A stretch of DNA of 64,000 nucleotides from Rhabdophis nuchalis (taxonomy: Eukaryota; Chordata; Lepidosauria; Squamata; Natricidae): assembly GCA_039707465.1 (NCBI GenBank), contig CM077647.1, positions 43,523,110 through 43,587,109 on the forward strand. Reading direction: 5' to 3'. Shown in pieces: positions 61,869-64,000 of the stretch. Both the position numbers and the translations under genes were made by a program. The notes under the pieces are model-generated. The model did not search any database and was not told where the DNA came from. It saw only the letters and a list, made by a program, of their open reading frames with translations. Position 1 is the first letter of the stretch. Every line of letters starts with the position of its first letter.

Positions 61869-62084
61869 CATAATATATTTTATGTTTATATTTTGAAATA
61901 ATTGAAATATATCATTTGTAAAAACTGTTGCCCCTGGGTTGGATCCAAATACAGTCAGTCAGTCAGTTACTGAAATCAATCAGAATTAAATTTCATTGAA
62001 GGTTACCAGATGAAGTCCAAATGATTTAGAAAGTCCCTGATTTATAGATCCAACCCCTTTTTTAAATTGCACTGATATGCTAAT

Positions 62085-62149
62085 TATATAGCAATAGCAC
62101 TTATATAGCACTTTGTAGTGCTTTACTGCCACATTTAAGCAGCTTATAT
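62085..62149 (-). mobile_element. SINE tail fragment, inverted
   Basis: gcaatagcacttatatagca and gtagtgctttactgcc resemble the inverted tail of the SINE at 17420. It directly abuts the L2 copy. Confidence 0.55.
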
Positions 62150-64000
62150 TTATTTTTATTTTATTTATTTATTTTATTAAATGTATACCCCGCCCGTCTC
62201 CTTGTTAGGACCCAGGGCGGCGCACAGGCATTATTTAAAAACACAAAATACAATAAATATCAATTAAAATGTATTAAATTAATAAACCCGTGCTAAAACC
62301 CAATATTAAAACCCTTACCAAATTATAAATTTTTCTTTAAAAAGTCAGAAACGGGGGGCTATCCTAGGCCGGCTTGTTGAAATAAATACGTCTTAAGATG
62401 TTGGCGGAAGAGGCGGAGGTCCGAGATAGTACGGAGGTCGGGGGGTAGGTCGTTCCAGAGGGTCGGGCCCACCACAGAGAAGGCCCTTCCCTGGGTGTCG
62501 CCAACCGGCATTGCCCCGCCGACGGCACCCGAAGAAGACCCTCTCTGTGGGAGCGGATCGGACGAAGGAATGTATGGGGCAGGAGGCGGTCTCGTATATA
62601 GCTAGGCCCCGAGCCATGGAGCGATTTAAAGATGGTCGTCAATACCTTGAAGCGCACTCGAAATGCCACAGGCAGCCAGTGCAGCTCGCGCAGGAGAGGT
62701 GTTACGTGGGTTTGCCTTGAGGCACCCATAATCACCCGCGCGGCCGCATTCTGTACTAACTGTAGCTTTCGAGTGCACCTCAAGGGGAGCCCCATGTAGA
62801 GAGCGTTACAGTAATCCAGCCGGGACGTCACAAGCGCTTGAGTGACTGTGCGAAGGGCTCCCCGGTCCAGTAAGGGGCGCAACTGGCGTATCAGGCGTAC
62901 CTGATAGAACGCCCCCATGGCCACGGCCGCCATATGATCCTCCATGGACAGCCGGGAATCCAGGAGGATGCCCAAGTTGCGCGCCTTCTCCACGGGGGCC
63001 AGTTGTTCGCCCCCAATGGCCAGTGTTGGACTTATCTGGCTGAACCGGGGTGCCGGAAACCACAGCCACTCGGTCTTGGACGGGTTGAGCCTGAGTTTGT
63101 TACTACCCATCCAGATCCGTACGGCCTCCAGACACCGGGACAGCACCTCGACGGCATCATTGGGGTGGTTTGGGGTGGATATGTACAACGGAGTGTCATC
63201 AGCGTACAGATGGTATTCCATCCCAAAACCACGGATGATCTCGCCCAGCGGCTTCATGTAGGTGTTGAACAGGAGTGGCGAGAGGACCGACTCCTGAGGA
63301 ACCCCACATGTGAGGGGCCCCGGGGACGACCTCTGCCCTCCTGCCAACACCCATTGCGACCGACCAGAGAGGTAGGACGAGAACCACCATAAAACGGTGC
63401 CTCTCAGCCCCAACCCCCCCAATCGGTGCAATAAGATACCATGGTCGATGGTATCAAAAGCCACTGAGAGATCTAATAGGACAAGGATAGAGGAACAGCC
63501 TCTATCCCGTGCCCTCCAGAGATCATCCACCAACGCGACCAATGCCGTCTCAGTGCTGTGACCGGGCCGGAAGCCGGACTGGCGCGGGTCTAGATAATCA
63601 ACTTCCTCCAGATGTAGGGGAAACTGTTGAGCCACCACACTCTCAACAACCTTCACTAAAAAGTGAAGGTTGGAGACGGGACGATAGTTCTCTAATAAAG
63701 CTGGGTCCAGGGATGGCTTCTTGAGGAGGGGCCTCACCACCGCCTCTTTCAAGACGTTAGGCAAGGACCCCTCACTCAGAGATGAATTCACAATACCCTG
63801 GAGCCAGCCTCGTGTCACCTCCCAGGATGCCAGTACAAGCCAGGAGGGGCACGGGTCCAATAAACATGTGGTGGCTCTAAGGTTCCTCCGCAACCTGTCC
63901 ATATCCTCGGTAGTAACAAAGTCGAACTCCTCCCAAGGTGTTATCTCAAGACCAGCACCGGACACTTCGACCGGACCACTAGTGGAGGGCAGCTCGTTCC
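62150..64000 (-). mobile_element. L2 LINE (copy D), continues past the window
   Basis: Closely matches the copy at 13600-15995 over its whole visible length, including the 3' box and tail. Runs off the right edge, so its 5' extent is unknown. Confidence 0.9.
62364..64000 (-). pseudogene. L2 ORF2 reverse transcriptase fragment, frameshifted
   Basis: The frame is open from the window edge and keeps the catalytic landmarks LVLLDLSVAFDTIDHGILL and YHLYADDTPLYI. Two defects are visible against copy A. The conserved CGVPQGS reads CGVPQES. One C is missing near 62490 (ccct where copy A has cccct), which shifts the frame so that the last 35 or so residues are wrong. Upstream of the first Met (63965) the coding frame continues in NELPSTSGPVEV, so that Met is not the true start. 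Confidence 0.85.

Overview
This is vertebrate nuclear DNA, most likely from a squamate reptile and probably a snake. The evidence is the mix of repeats: CR1 and L2 LINEs, tRNA-derived squamate SINEs, many short hAT elements, and long GATA/GGTA tracts of the kind known from snake (Bkm-type) DNA. The assignment rests on pattern recognition, not on a database search.

The only host gene I can support is ETV1 (ER81, PEA3-subfamily ETS transcription factor) on the minus strand. Three consecutive internal coding exons are visible at 29676-29805, 25777-25965 and 22774-23018. They have correct splice sites and matching phases, and together encode the acidic/SUMO/phosphorylation-rich middle of the protein. 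I found neither the N-terminal exons (expected above 29805) nor the ETS DNA-binding exons (expected below 22774). Those parts of the gene are either outside the window or too short or diverged for me to see. Most of the window is therefore ETV1 intron, or intron plus flank.

Layout. 1-7.9 kb: mostly unique AT-rich sequence with small hAT elements. 8.0-10.9 kb: a complete-looking non-autonomous Helitron carrying a tandem array of CR1 3' ends, a hAT insertion and an expanded minisatellite. 12.1-13.2 and 17.6-18.5 kb: two related TA-flanked DNA transposons with the same minisatellite inside; the second sits within a SINE. 13.6-16.0 kb: an L2 LINE with a long open reverse-transcriptase frame. 20.1-22.3 kb: a mosaic of Penelope-like retroelement fragments, an L2 fragment and dinucleotide tracts. 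It contains an inverted pair of hammerhead ribozyme motifs, one with a complete canonical core. 22.4-29.8 kb: the ETV1 exons; a CR1 tail touches the splice donor of the most downstream one. 30-48 kb: intron-like sequence with L2, CR1, SINE, hAT and a probable solo LTR. 48.4-51.3 kb: a long, internally deleted CR1 with the same nested hAT as the Helitron. 51-62 kb: more SINEs and hAT elements. 62.15 kb to the end: a second young L2 copy running off the window.

The most notable items are the hammerhead ribozyme pair, the CR1 insertion that forms part of an ETV1 5' splice site, and the Helitron/CR1/hAT/minisatellite composite that recurs at several loci.
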